The notes under the pieces: generated by a model
Databases searched by the model: none
The model's input: only the letters and a program-made list of their open reading frames with translations
What the model was told of the DNA's origin: nothing
Program-made: the position numbers and the translations under genes
Part shown: positions 1 to 12,397 of the stretch, one piece after another
Layout of the letters: every line of letters starts with the position of its first letter
How positions within the stretch are numbered: the stretch's first letter is position 1
Assembly (NCBI RefSeq): GCF_964340395.1
Contig: NC_135549.1
Coordinates: 30,856,832 to 30,920,831 of the forward strand
Source: Glandiceps talaboti
Taxonomy: Eukaryota; Hemichordata; Enteropneusta; Spengelidae
Reading direction: 5' to 3'
DNA: 64,000 bases

Positions 1-319
1 AAACACCACCAAAAACATCACATTTTTTAGCACTAATTTGAATATCACTGATGGGATCATTATGTAATTAATATCACTTCATCTGTACATCCCCAGAAAC
101 ATCATTGTGAAATTTTAACCAATTCTGCCAAGTACTTTTGAAATTAAAGAGTTTTTAACAAAAAGTCACATTTCTATTTCATTTCATATCTCAGATGGGA
201 TCACCATTTCATGAACAATCTTTTGTTTACATATCCTATCAACATCTTCACCTAATTTCAGGTGAATCTGACCAGTGGTTTTTGAGTTAAAGTTGTTTTT
301 TTTATTTACCAAAATCTCA

Positions 320-530
320 TTGTTTGACTCAAAACACAGACCTAAGGTGCAATCCTTTTGCTTTGAACAATTTCCCAACTAGACACCAAAAGTTATGTCC
401 CCGCCATATACCAAGGCAATCGGTCTTTCAGTTTTTGAGTTTAAGTTGTTCACACACATACACACAGACAGACAGACAGACAGACAGACATACATACATA
501 CATACATACATACATACATACATACACCGC
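320..530. repeat. Interspersed repeat ending in GACA/TACA microsatellite
   Basis: A unit-like stretch (about 320-460) runs straight into (GACA)n and then (TACA)n, from about 466 to 527. A moderately conserved body ending in a tetranucleotide tail is typical of dispersed non-autonomous repeats in invertebrate genomes, but no terminal repeats or target duplication are visible. The short open frames across it come from the simple repeat. The family was not recognised. Confidence 0.4.
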
Positions 531-599
531 ACCATGCTTATAGCACTACTGAACCTAGTTCAGTAAACATTACTTTGGTGGGTACAATCTCTGCTTGAA

Positions 600-3340
600 C
601 TAAAATACTCTTAAGAGAGTATAAAGTGTAAGAAAGTTAAACTAGCATACAATTTCTTTCCTCAAAAATTAAATTCGTTTAATGGAAAAAAAATTCAGTC
701 AACTTTTTTATCCAGATCATTTTATCTCCTTTCTCCTATGTTCTAAATGTGAATACAGTGTATATAGTCAGTCAATGAATATTTGTCAAACTGTTCTATT
801 ATATTACAGCTGTCTTCCTTAAAACAAAATCTAATTTTTATAATCAGTAATTCACCATTTAATTGAGTTTTGGTTTAACTATGCACCATTTTAATTTCGT
901 CTTGAAATTCATTTTTAATCTACTTGCTTGACTACTTTTAATATGAGTATAATCTCTAGAGAGTTTGAGATTAACTGCTTTTTCACATCAGTGTTGTTCA
1001 TTCAGTACATTGTGCAGTTTTTTTTCTGCAACCCTGGTGAAATTAATTCAATATAAAAGTACTGAAAAGAGATAAAACTGTGAGGCATAAAAGATGACTC
1101 CTGCTGTCAACTGTGACAAAAAGATGCTTTTACCACCAGTAGTAGTATATCAATGCATATACAAAATGTATGTGTATTCATGGATTTTCAACTGAATGTC
1201 TAAAGAGTGGACATATTTCAATAAGCTTCATACCAAGAATAAACTTTTGTGTGTAACTGTAAGCTTAGTGCTTTTACAATTTCACTACCAGACCAGACAT
1301 GTTATTACAATTCTTGTTATTTTGTTCCATCATATCCCCTACTTCTGCTATACATAACTGCAATATGGCAATTCAATAATAGACTTATCTACATAGCTAG
1401 CTTACATAGATATACTTATTACCCTGTACAAAATTGTCAGCTGTTACCCAATGTAATGTTCTCACGTAAGCTTTGTAAATGGGTTTATATATAAATTCAT
1501 TCAACCACTCATCAGAGACTTGTACGTTTTTTTTCAATATGAGACAAACCAGAGTACATACAGTTGTAATTTTCTGATGGTTCAAATAAACGATTTCCTG
1601 AAATGAAAGACTTGCTACTTTATAAATTATTGTATTGACAATATTTTTTTCAAATAACTTTTCACGAAAAATATGATTTCTCACTACCTTTCTGACTGAA
1701 AACTACATGTAGTTGGACTGACTGACTTTTAAAACTAATTTGAAAGTGAAAGTGTTAAACACTGCCACTTCATGTTTGTTTGACTGCAGCTTGTCTACTA
1801 ATCAACAAAGTTCCCTTTTGTTTTTATCCCTATAGGTCATTATTACCCTGTAGTATTCAGCCATGGTTGACATTACCATGTGAGAATCATTGTGTACATT
1901 TACAGCCCCCATCATAGCTACTCAAAGCCTGTTGGCTGGATGACTTGCCTTACAGGCTACTTCTAAAACACTATTCAAAGCAAACACTCTACCAGGGCCC
2001 AGGGTGTTTTCTTTTCTGTGTGTGCTTGTCTAACAAATCATCCCACATACAAGGACCACCTGTTGGATGTCTTCAAGTTACGTAAATGAATACTAAGATT
2101 GAGAATGAATAAAAGACGCCTGGGAAAAGTGGCTGGATTGACAATTGGTGTACCATTTTCATTTTTTACAACAGAGTTGAGTTTAACATTGAAAACTGCC
2201 AAAAGATTTCAAGTTTCATGAAATAGTAAATACAAGTATAATAAACCATACATACATCATGGTTTATTATACCTACCGGCAAGATATGATAACTTACATG
2301 TAAAAAGTAAAGAGAGTGACTTTTCGTATGTTGGATCTGTGTAAAGGTTGTTCAGTTCTAAAATATCTTGGGATGCCATAATTTATTACCCAGATAACTG
2401 TACATATATGTGTAAAATCTCAGTTCTGTGGTCTGAGATAAGATCATGTATCTCATACATGTATGTATACCAGTGGCTTAAAAATAAATCTGTTATCTTT
2501 GATCTATATCACTGATAGGTAAGGCATTCTAATTTGATCATTATCAAAAACCAAGATTAAATTTCAAATTCCAATATATTGTCCCATTTTATGACAAATA
2601 TCAACATACAATATGATACATACAATAATTGAATGTTTTCTACGTTTCAGTGAAAACCAGGTTAACATTCAATTCTTGTCTCATATGATTAGTCTGTGGT
2701 TGTTGTTATCAGTTAAAATGTGTAAGAACACCAGTTCATCTCTCCCTCATACTAATTAAATTCACAGTTTGTTTTTGGATAACATTTGAATGTGTTGATG
2801 TTATATTGATGTGGCAATGATCATATTGTGCCCGGTGCCCTACATTTGTGTATGTTATTATTTTCCATATATTCCATGTTTTGAAATTAAAACACAATAA
2901 CGTCATTAATACTACACGGTCATCAAATATTAATTAAAAACAAAACCGTTGTTGACATCTTGTCTTGAACAACATTAATAGGAGCACGTTGTGTTAATAT
3001 TGAAATGTTGGTAGGACTCTACATTTCTTTCAGTTCAATGAACATTAAATTTTAGTCTTTCATTTCAACTAGAACCAAGGTAATGTCTTATGACTGCAGT
3101 GCTAGAACATGTTGTTTCAGTACGATGCCATTGCCATGCCTACTGCACGATCATTTCATGTATGCATTATTTCAATGTGTTATGAGCGACTGACCGACAC
3201 TTTCTGAAGCGTTCAAGGCTTGGGTCGGATTACGTTCAATAAATCTTTCCCTACAATACATTCTTGATCAAGACACCTTTTGATAAACTAACTATCCAAC
3301 GTCATACCCACACAGTAGCAGACTGAAAACACTATCGATC
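600..3340. other. Non-coding stretch, no gene seen
   Basis: AT-rich sequence without a supported exon, RNA gene or clear repeat family. It lies downstream (minus strand) of the C12orf56-like first exon, so it is either the first intron of that gene or contains exons too short to recognise. Open frames here are short and show no recognisable protein. Confidence 0.4.
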
Positions 3341-3471
3341 GCGAGGTGTGGTATTGTTTCCAGAATAGGGCAGCGGTAGGGTCGCTAGCCATGTCAAGCT
3401 ACCGACACTCCTGTGAAAGCCTACAGCTACACTGTACTACACAATTCAACGGTGAGCTCACCGGTACTTAC

Positions 3472-3726
3472 CAGCTCAATCGACAAAATATCAGCCAGTG
3501 GCACTGCATCTTCTTGCCTAATATTCTTAGGGGGGTTCTCCGTGATATAGATGTATTCATCGCTCAGTACTACATGTTTGAAAGCTCTCTTGTCCTTTTC
3601 GGAATTAATAATGCACTCATCGTATGCCCGGACTTTCTCAAACACATCTGACGGTAGTTTCTTCTTCAGGAATGTGTCGAGCTTGGGATTTCGCCGGCAG
3701 AGCGACTCTGACCCATTCCGCGCCAT
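3472..3726 (-). CDS. First coding exon of a C12orf56-like protein
   Basis: Starts at ATG 3726-3724 and runs 85 codons to a perfect GTAAGT donor (intron begins at 3471), phase 0. The encoded N-terminus contains KLDTFLKKKLP, then KVRAYDECII, HVVLSDEYIYITENPPKNIR and a DILSIEL end. From memory this pattern (basic N-terminus, a 'VVLSD..IYLTENPPK' block) matches the uncharacterised vertebrate C12orf56 family, and the exon would encode its conserved N-terminal block. Later exons must lie at lower coordinates or beyond the left edge; none was recognised in 1-3471. Function is unknown. The exon structure is well supported, the family name less so. Confidence 0.6.
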
Positions 3727-3934
3727 ACATCGAAATATTTACATCAAGGCGAGCGGAAATGACTTCACTGAAAGGGCGCTCTGCTTCTTTAGCGGTAATA
3801 ACATCGCATATTTCGGGGCGATCGATGAAGAGTCATAGGAATTGTGGTCGATCGGGAAGACCTGTTTGAAATATTTACTATGGTTTTGTGACGTATCACT
3901 CTGAGCCAATCAAATTCGTCGTATGAGGTCAGCC
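3727..3934. promoter_or_regulatory. Promoter area of the C12orf56-like gene
   Basis: The 200 bp upstream of the start codon are richer in CpG than the surroundings and contain a CCAAT box at 3906-3910 (plus orientation). A short plus-strand open frame begins just beyond it, so the promoter could fire in both directions. Transcription start sites are not determinable here. Confidence 0.35.
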
Positions 3935-4036
3935 ATGTCAGACGTTGACATCGCTTTAGACTATCCCATAAACCCCGAAGAGGGGAATTTAGAACAACTT
4001 GAATCTAAAGAAATAGTTATAAATAAAATAAAATAA
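3935..4036 (+). CDS. Short acidic ORF divergent from the C12orf56-like gene (doubtful)
   Basis: ATG in fair context (GCCATGT), 33 codons then TAA. The product is acidic in its first two thirds (DVDIALDYP, EEGNLEQLE) and ends in a lysine/isoleucine run. It starts about 200 bp from the opposite-strand start codon and just past a CCAAT box. No family was recognised and no donor site that would extend it is obvious. It may be a chance frame. Confidence 0.15.
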   Translation: MSDVDIALDYPINPEEGNLEQLESKEIVINKIK

Positions 4037-4039
4037 GGT

Positions 4040-5030
4040 ATTAGACATGTTGATGTTTGGAAGATATGAGAAAAGCTATTGTATTTAAAATATCTAGAAA
4101 GAAATACTCTTAGATATAAGTATGTCGACAATTATTAATCCATAGATACCATTTGAAATGGTGTCTCTACGGTTGCCCAGATATATAAAAGTGTTTGCTA
4201 ATAAATTTGAACAGCAGACATGCGAAGTCTTCATACAAAATAGGCATATTCCTACGAAATAATCATCAGCCTGTGAGCCGTACACTCCACCCCTTCATTT
4301 GAATGGTTTGTTCTCACCATGTCGTCTACTTATGAGTCATGATCACATACATGTAAGTATATCCCGACCCTTCTACAACTTCGCGTTAAATTTGTGATTT
4401 ACCTCAGTCATTTGATACATTTTCTAACATGTTTTACATGCTTTGAAAAGGCTTGGCAAGATCTATAACATACTCAAATTTGGTTAAAATATTATGGCCC
4501 ATCCCCCCAAAAAATAAAGTTCAATGTGTATTCGTTATTTTGTTTTTGAGCTCATATTTGCATTTGGACAGTGGCCGGATATTTTTATTAAATATTTCAG
4601 AACATAACGCGTACGGTTTGTAATTGTGGGGAGAGAAAAAATAAATTATGTAAAAAACAAAAATCACTTCGATTTCGTGGCTTTTTCCCATAGCTTTACT
4701 GTGGACTCGAATTTTACAGCAAGTGGAGAATTTCTCTACATCAACTTTGCCGAAAATGATGACCAAAATTTTAGGAAATATTTGAAAACTAGAAAATTGG
4801 AACATCGGCAATATAGAATATATGCTTCCCCCTCCCCCTCTCTCCCAGCCCCGATACATATCGAGGAAAATGAAAAAAATGCCATCCAAGAAATTGTAGT
4901 TTGTTCCTTCGTTTTTATATCAATGCGATATGCGTTATACCTTTAAGTGTACATTTATACAAGACTGTCGACTTTATTCAATACATCTTGGAATTAAGAC
5001 CAATATTTCGATGTAAAATTTCAACTTGTC
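4040..5030. other. Intergenic, no gene seen
   Basis: Open frames exist on both strands at about 4520-4950, but they overlap each other, lack splice or family signals and are AT-rich. They look like chance frames, possibly in an old dispersed repeat. Confidence 0.35.
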
Positions 5031-5035
5031 TATTG

Positions 5036-5153
5036 TTATAATGACTTGTCTATTGTTATACATAACTTGTCTATTGTTATACATGAGTCTATTGTTATAC
5101 ATGACTTGTCTATTGTTATACATGAGTCTATTGTAATACATGACTTGTTTATT
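5036..5153. repeat. Short tandem repeat (about 20-bp unit)
   Basis: About six variable copies of a unit containing CTATTGTTATACAT, some with 'acttgt' and some with 'gag' linkers. Confidence 0.75.
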
Positions 5154-5508
5154 CTATTTGATATCCCACACCAAAATTCCACGTACAACTGTCTGTTGAG
5201 GCAATTTGGAAACTATATAAAAATGTGATATCTCAGGTGTTTTGCTAAATGGTGTCTGCAGAATATGTCAGTGATAGATTTTAACAGCATGGCTTCTACT
5301 GGGCATTTCGTATAAAGTTACAACAAAATTAAAAAGGCGGCACTGACTTCCCATAATTATAAGTAATATAAAGGAAGTGGTCTGCAACAAAAAAGGAAAC
5401 ATTATTCTTTGCTTAATTTAATGAAAAGGGAAATGAAAATTAACTCGATAGTAATCGAAGCTCAAAAGCCAAATATGTCAATTATTAGCGCGCTCCGACC
5501 ATAATATC

Positions 5509-5525
5509 AACACTAGAGGGCGCTA
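5509..5525 (+). promoter_or_regulatory. CTCF-like motif
   Basis: AACACTAGAGGGCGCTA in intergenic DNA. Pattern match by eye only. Confidence 0.3.
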
Positions 5526-5942
5526 TTACATGTCTAGGTTCAGTCCGATCCTTACCAACAAGTTGAACATCCCCATTTCTTCATGACCGAAAGGTTCTTG
5601 AATTATTCCATATATACTCCTGAATGGCACTAAGTACTATGAAATTTTTGACAAGAACTACATTACAAAGAAGTTTTTGTGCGTATATGTTAAAAAGGTA
5701 CAAGTAGTGTGTTTATGTCGTTCCAAGTTTATCCAACTCTATCATAATATAAAAACAATCTTTTTATCTACATAAGCTGCATTTACACACTTGTAACATA
5801 GTAGAACAAGAACACTAAATTATAAAACTAAATTTAAGATCAATATATTCTGTAATTTTAATAGTTTTAGCATATACTGTAATTTTGATGATTTTTGGCA
5901 GTATTTCTGCATCTGGCACTCATTTTCTTTGTTTTGCTACAG

Positions 5943-6386
5943 TGTACATAACCACATGTGCACATAACCACTATGTCTACATAACCACGTATGTGTACAT
6001 AACCACTATGCCTACATAACTGTGTACATAACCACATGTCTACATAACCGCATACGCATACATAACCACATATGTGTACATAACCACATATGTGTACATA
6101 ACCACATGTGTACATAACCACATATGCGTACATAACCACATGTGTACATAACCACATATGCGTACATAACCACGTGTACATAACCACATGTGTACATAAC
6201 CACATATGCGTACATAACCACATGTGTACATAACCACATATGAGTACATAACCATGTGTACATAACCACATGTGTACATAACCACGTGTACAATAACCAC
6301 ATGTGTACATAACCACATATGCGTACATAACCACATGTGTACATAACCACATATGCGTACATAACCACATGTGTACATAACCACAC
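5943..6386. repeat. Minisatellite of 'acataaccac' units
   Basis: Alternating variants of a 16-18-bp unit (ACATAACCACATGTGT and ACATAACCACATATGCGT). The repeat creates long overlapping open frames on the minus strand that are not genes. Confidence 0.85.
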
Positions 6387-7200
6387 CACTGAACAAATGA
6401 GTGCAACTAGTATGCAGGTTGTGGGCTAATTTGCAGGTCAAATTGCAGGCTAATTTGCAGGTCAAATTGCGGGCTATGCAGGTAGCACACAGTGTAGTGT
6501 CACAATACACTATTAAATGATACTGTTTTACAATCACAGTTTCAAGAGAGAAGTCTTGGTTGATTTGTTTTTCACTTGCACAAATCAATAGACTGAGTCT
6601 TTTAGACACCATTGCTCCAATTTTCATTTCAGACACAAACTTTTCAAAAATATGAAGCAACTTTGTCAATTTTTGTACAAAAATTAAAGACATGGGCATT
6701 CATAGTTCATTACATATTGTGTTTATTATTTATTCATATGCAGATCGCCTCCCCTATGAAGAACAAAATAAGACAGATCATCTGTAAGTGCTGTCTTTTG
6801 TACAGCTACATGTTATAAGGGGAGGGGATTATAACAAAAAAACAACAAAAACATATCCATCTCAGGTCCATACAGTATTTACACTGAACATGACATAAAG
6901 GCTTCAAATCAAACAATTTTACAATTAGGCAATAATTTTGAAGTTATTTTGAAAAAAAAATGAGTACAAAAGTTGTAAGAAAAAACTCCTTTAGACCCTC
7001 ACCACAAAATGTGTCAGAATAAAAGATATACCAACTTCCATTGCTGTTTTAGAAATACACCATTTGTTTACTTCTAGACTCTTACTGCTTGAAAAGTCAA
7101 ATATGGCTTAAAAAGGTCACTTTGCATCAACTTCCTCAGTAAACTAACAATTGAAGCACTGTTGTTTTACATATACTCTATATCATATATATCATTGCAT

Positions 7201-7379
7201 ACCGTAATTATGGACCTAATTGTGGGGACAACTGAGAGGGTTGATACCGTTTATGGACCTAATTGTGGGGACAACTGAGAGGGTTGATACCATAATTATG
7301 GACCTAATTGTGGGGACAACTGAGGGGGTTGATACCGTTTATGGACCTAACTGTGGGGACTACTGAGGGGGTTGATACC
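7201..7379. repeat. 43-45-bp tandem repeat, four copies
   Basis: The core GGACCTAATTGTGGGGACAA is repeated four times. Units alternate between an 'accgtaattatgg' type and an 'accgtttatgg' type, suggesting that a two-unit block was itself duplicated. Confidence 0.85.
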
Positions 7380-8685
7380 AAAGTTCAGTTCAGTAACAGA
7401 TAACACTAACTGATACTTCTTAATCCATACTACTTTGTATATAGTTACTTAGATTACAAAATCTTAATTGAGTAAAGTAACACAAGTCCAAGTATAATGA
7501 ATCAAGTTTTTACAGAATATCTTGAAAGCACTCAAGGAGGAAGATTGTATTTCATCATCATGAAAGTTTTAATTCCAAACTACAGACTTTCAAAGTGTTA
7601 GTCTGTTAAGATATTTGTATTTTGTCAGCATACCTATCAGCCAGCAACCCAACCGAAAACTGATTAGGGCTGAATAATATGATATACCTTACAGCCTACT
7701 AAAGTACATGAAGTTGTAAACATCACTTAATTCAAAGAACCAACGCTATGAAATCTTGTCCTCTCTGGTCTATACTCTCCTTTTGTTCAGCTTTAGCTTT
7801 TGACTTGACCCAGTTGTGTTACAGAATCTGTCCCTTCAAAGAGACACAAGATGGAAGAACACTTGGCCAGATATGTTATGATTATCCAAACAGATCTTGG
7901 CTTGCACTTGGCGCTTGAAAGGCTGGACTTGGTGTTCTCTGGATGTGTCCATGAAGCAATTCCTCGACCGAACATCATACTTCAAATCATAATGAACAAC
8001 TACATTTTGCTGACAGTTTTGTAAACATTAATGATATTGATAGGCTTCATTTTGACAACGATCACATTTTGAAGATGAATTTGAGAAAGGTCAAGTTACT
8101 AGACATACAACATCTCCATAGTATATTGTTGGTACATGGTTCTACAGTGTGTTGGAATGATAGCAAAGTGAACAAAGCTATGACATTCTGGGTTATGGCT
8201 CTCACAGTACAATGAATGACAGACTGATACTGGCTGGCTTCATTCGATGTAAAAATGTTACTACTTGTAAGTCTTGGCCAAGTTCACCAATTCATGCTAT
8301 GTTTATAACTGTAATCTGTTGACTTGTTGGTGATCCATCAGTAGGTACATAAATCTACACTACAATTCTTAACCATCAAACTAATACAGGTGAATATCAC
8401 ACTCTTGTAATCAAGATTCAAATCAAATACCTTCAATTCTCAGAGTATCATGAATACCTTATTAGGGATCATATGGACTGCTTTTACTCTGCATAGAGCA
8501 CAAAGTTTTCAATGTTACGAATAAAATTTCCTTCCCATAGAAATTACATTTCTCTCTCTTTTTTTTGTCTAAGACATAGCACAAGTTTCAAGTACTCTTT
8601 CATATCAGCTGCTTACGAATAGATTGCTTTACTTTTCAGACACCCACTTCAATTTTGAATTTGACTGAATATACAATCCTTCTCA

Positions 8686-8984
8686 TTGAACTGTTACAAG
8701 TCAATGTATGTATTGAACTGTTACAAGTCAATGTATGTATTGAACTGTTACAAGTCAATGTATGTATTGAACTGTTACAAGTCAATGTATGTATTGAACT
8801 GTTACAAGTCAATGTATGTATTGAACTGTTACAAGTCATGGATGTATGAACTGTTACAAGTCAATGTATGTATTGAACTGTTACAAGTCAATGTATGTAT
8901 TGAACTGTTACAAGTCAATGTATGTATTGAACTGTTACAAGTCAATTTATGTATTGAACTGTTACAAGTCATGGATGTATGAAC
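8686..8984. repeat. 27-bp minisatellite, about 11 copies
   Basis: Units contain GAACTGTTACAAGTCAATG. Two units carry the same shortened variant (AAGTCATGGATGTATG), at about 8836 and 8968, indicating block duplication. The 27-bp period is divisible by three, so it opens frames on both strands. Confidence 0.9.
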
Positions 8985-9223
8985 CAACCAGTGTATTTTA
9001 CAAAGTTCAATGGACATCAACACTGACTTGGATATCGATCATTATACCATGTGCAAGAGCCAGGTTCAACAAAAAATATGGAATATATACTCTGGTCATT
9101 CTACATGCCTATGTCACAACAATGCATGTCTACATCACTGATTCTGCTGTGTTTGAAATATGAGTCAAAATGTTCAAAATTACCATTACTTTTCCCAATT
9201 TTTCTTTGATAAGACTGGTGCTG

Positions 9224-9375
9224 GTATAGTTATGTGATTCCCCAATATCTTTCTTCATTCAGCTGGAAAACACTCATGACCTCAGGGTTGTCACAATGAG
9301 TTGACAAGGGCCCCTTAAGTCACCCACATTTTTCTTGGCTGAACAAAGAAAAATATTGGGGCATAACATCTAAAT
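9224..9375. mobile_element. Foldback MITE-like repeat, copy 1
   Basis: A roughly palindromic 150-bp unit: 'attccccaata...cttcattcagctgga' on one side is mirrored by 'ttggctgaacaaag...tattgggg' on the other, with GACAAGGGCCCCTTA near the centre. Related copies lie at 22255-22418 and 33345-33468. Confidence 0.55.
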
Positions 9376-9379
9376 AAAC

Positions 9380-11445
9380 CCCAGCAGGCCTCCTTGAATA
9401 AACCTACAAAGTAAACTTGATTTATGACTCTTGTTTTCAGCAAGTCAAGTTGTGCTTGGTTTTTTACAAGTCATAACAGTTCAATGAGGAAAGTTGTATC
9501 TCATATAATTTTACTAGCTGGCTTGCAAGGCTAAATAATCCACAAGCATCTCAAAATACCATTGATTTCCAGTAAGTGGATGACATCCATTTTGAAAGTT
9601 TTACTCCTGTAAATAAACTTTTCCATTTATGTTAAAGAGTGACTCATAGCACGCCTTCTGAAATATTTCAATCAAAGTCAGCAACTTATTTTCAAGCCCT
9701 ACACACTTCATACAGTCTCCTTGCCTTGGGCTATGCTTGTTAAATGAATTGTACTATCATTGTTAATGTACAAGATTCACATTGCAGCTTTGAGGATTGC
9801 TGTAAATACTTTGAAGTACTACATTTTCATTTGGGATCTATTTTCATCTCTCTCACTGGTGTTTTCTTACTCTTAGTTATCATGCATACATTTCTATATC
9901 TGTCGAAATTCGGTCAAAGGCAAAATAGGCCAATTCTTTTCAGTGAAAACATATCCCTTGAAGATATAGTACTACACAGTGCAATATTAAAGACCTCTTC
10001 AAAATCTATGCTTCACCAGAACCTGGAGCCTTTCTAGAAAGACTTTTACAATGTAACAGACAAACTGAAATGGTTCAAACCTCAACAATCAATGCAATGG
10101 CAGAGGAAAAATCAGAAGTTTCTTGTAAACAAAGAGAACCATGTGAGTTTTCTGTTTCTAAACCTAACTACACTCGCATCACTCATGACTAGATATAGCA
10201 ACAAAGAAAGTGATTTGTTATGTTCAACCATTTTTGCTAAGTTGTGAAAGATGTTATCACATCTGGCTTGACACATAGCCATGGCTTTATGGCTACAGTT
10301 AGCTAAAAATCATTGAAAGTTGATCATAGCCTGGAGTCCATGCAGTATACATGGCAATACCATTTTATACAGAACACTGTGATAACACAGTTACACTGTA
10401 AAATTACCATGTGAGGATTGCTGATAATGCACAGATTATGAGAATGGAAATAATTTCATGTGTCATCCCAAAATGTTTGCTATGATAACTATGCTCACAT
10501 TGCTTGTTGATGTATAGTTGACAATGATGGTAATAACAGACTTTACATTACACAAAGTGATTAGCTGCTAACTTTGGTCGCCATGGTAAGTGATGAAGTA
10601 AAGTCATGTGAAATAAATCACAGATCATTTCTTTGCCGATGATAGAAAACACGGGCTCCAGGTTACCTCAATGAATCATAAAAGAATTGGAATACTGCAA
10701 TGCTGGCTTTGACTTCACTACATAATGTCTTGACAATATTACACATTAATTTTAAGAAGCACTAAAGATTCAGCATGGAGTGGTGCCCACCTTCACTATT
10801 ACAGATTGGTTTATCTTTGAAAATATGAACAAAATTGAAGGTAATTTGATCTGATTTAACTTTGAAAGTGTTCAGTAAGTTATTATTGACTTGTAACAAA
10901 TTTGATAAACGTTAACTTGGGTAATGGAAAGTGAAAACTACAAATACAATAAAAAAACAGAGACAAAGTGAAGAAATAAAAGCCACTTTCCCAGCAGAAC
11001 TCTGGTTAATAAACAATTAACATATTATTGTACCAGTATCTTGTTTTGGATGACAATGAAGACAAGAAACATCACTGTGCCTTTTGCCATGTAGCTATGT
11101 TTCAACTGGATACTTAAGTCTCTTCAAAGTAGTGTGCATCGAGTAAACATGGCACTTTTGCAGACTTTTGCAGGGGTGGTGGGGGGGGGGGATACATCAA
11201 TCTTCACAATAATATTACAAAGAAATATTACAATGCATTGTAAGCTGGTAATCCACACTGTATCACAATTGAGACATTTGGCTGATGTGTTTAAATATGA
11301 AGCACAGTGTCTTTTCATTTCAAGGTACTTATTCAAAGTTAAACCCTGTTTGATTTCTGTACATGTTGACTATAAAACGTGTTCCACACTCATTCGTAAC
11401 ACTTTCAATTTCTTAACTACACATTAACAAGGCAACAACTTAATG
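9380..11445. other. Downstream region of Hakai, no gene seen
   Basis: AT-rich DNA following the Hakai stop codon in transcription direction (minus strand). Part is presumably the Hakai 3' UTR, but no clear minus-strand poly(A) signal was found close to the stop. A poly-G run lies at about 11172-11182. Confidence 0.4.
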
Positions 11446-12397
11446 CTATTGATAATATGGCCTACTGTAAACTGACTTGTCCGAGGGTCCTATAGGAGGT
11501 CCCATGTTTTGTTGAGGTCCAGTTGATGAATGTGGAATTATATTCGGTCCTGGCATTCCTCTACCAGGATGGGGGACCCGAGGGGGAGGAGGTGGTGGTG
11601 GGGGTGGTGGGGGTCCTCCCATTGGCCAGCCACCTGGCCTCGGACTATGACTTCCAGGACTTGCAAAAGGGGGACTCATGCTGTCTCTCTCATCATCAAA
11701 GGGAGGTCTTGGGCTTGAACTGTACCTAGGGGGAGGTCCACCCTCAAATCGTTGAGGTAGGGGACCATGATGCGGAGGGGCTGTGTTAAACTGAGTGGGC
11801 TGATGGCCAGGTCCAGAAGGTATAGGTCCTGAGTAAGACATTTGTGGCCCACTGTGAGATGATGTTTGGTAGTTTTGTGATTGACTTGGGTAGGAGTGTT
11901 GGGGTGGTGGGGGCACTGGGTGTGATGGCTGCCCAGAATATGGATGTGACATATGTTGTCCTGGTGGTGGCCCTCCCCGATGCTGTACCTGTTCAGTGTT
12001 AGAATCATGGATGGGAATGGTTATTAAGTTACTTGTCCGCCCTCCAGTCACAACTGGGATGGAAGATTGATATGGAGTTGGTGCCACTGGATGTTCATTC
12101 CTCTCCTCAGTTCTGTATGAAATTACTGGTTCATGCATGCTTCTTTGAGCTACAGGGACATTATGGTAAGAATCTTGGTATCTCTGTTCATGAATTTTCC
12201 GTTCTTGCACAGGGGGAGGTGGCATGCTTTCTGCTGTCGCCGGCCTATTGTGACGATGGTTTATATGGGCCTGTAAGTCTCGCTGAGAAAGATATGTCCG
12301 TCGACAGCCTGTTAGTCCATGCTTACTGCCACCATATGTACAAACAAAAATACTCCCAAGATGAGATTGTTCAATTCTTTGAACTGAATCCTTGCAC
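11446..12397 (-). CDS. CBLL1: Hakai exon 6: HYB zinc finger and proline-rich C-terminus
   Basis: Completes the RING ([10 protein letters not shown]), then encodes the C2H2-like finger with C161, C173 and histidines in AHINHRH; in the family this part helps form the HYB phosphotyrosine-binding dimer. The rest (about residues 195-458) is rich in P, H, S, Q and G, with a run of 11 prolines (12 with one W-M-G-G spacer upstream) and the conserved SNLITIPI block. It ends RPYYQ. The antisense open frames over this exon follow from its codon composition. Confidence 0.93.

Noticed and set aside
4521-4946. 122-codon minus and 106-codon plus ORFs
   Set aside because: They overlap in antisense, are AT-rich, and have no recognisable protein, splice structure or conserved motif.
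5867-6699. Minus-strand frames of 125-219 codons rich in 'VVMYTCGYV'
   Set aside because: Produced by the 'acataaccac' minisatellite.
8636-9163. Repetitive frames (ELLQVNVC, NCYKSMYVL) on both strands
   Set aside because: Produced by the 27-bp minisatellite.
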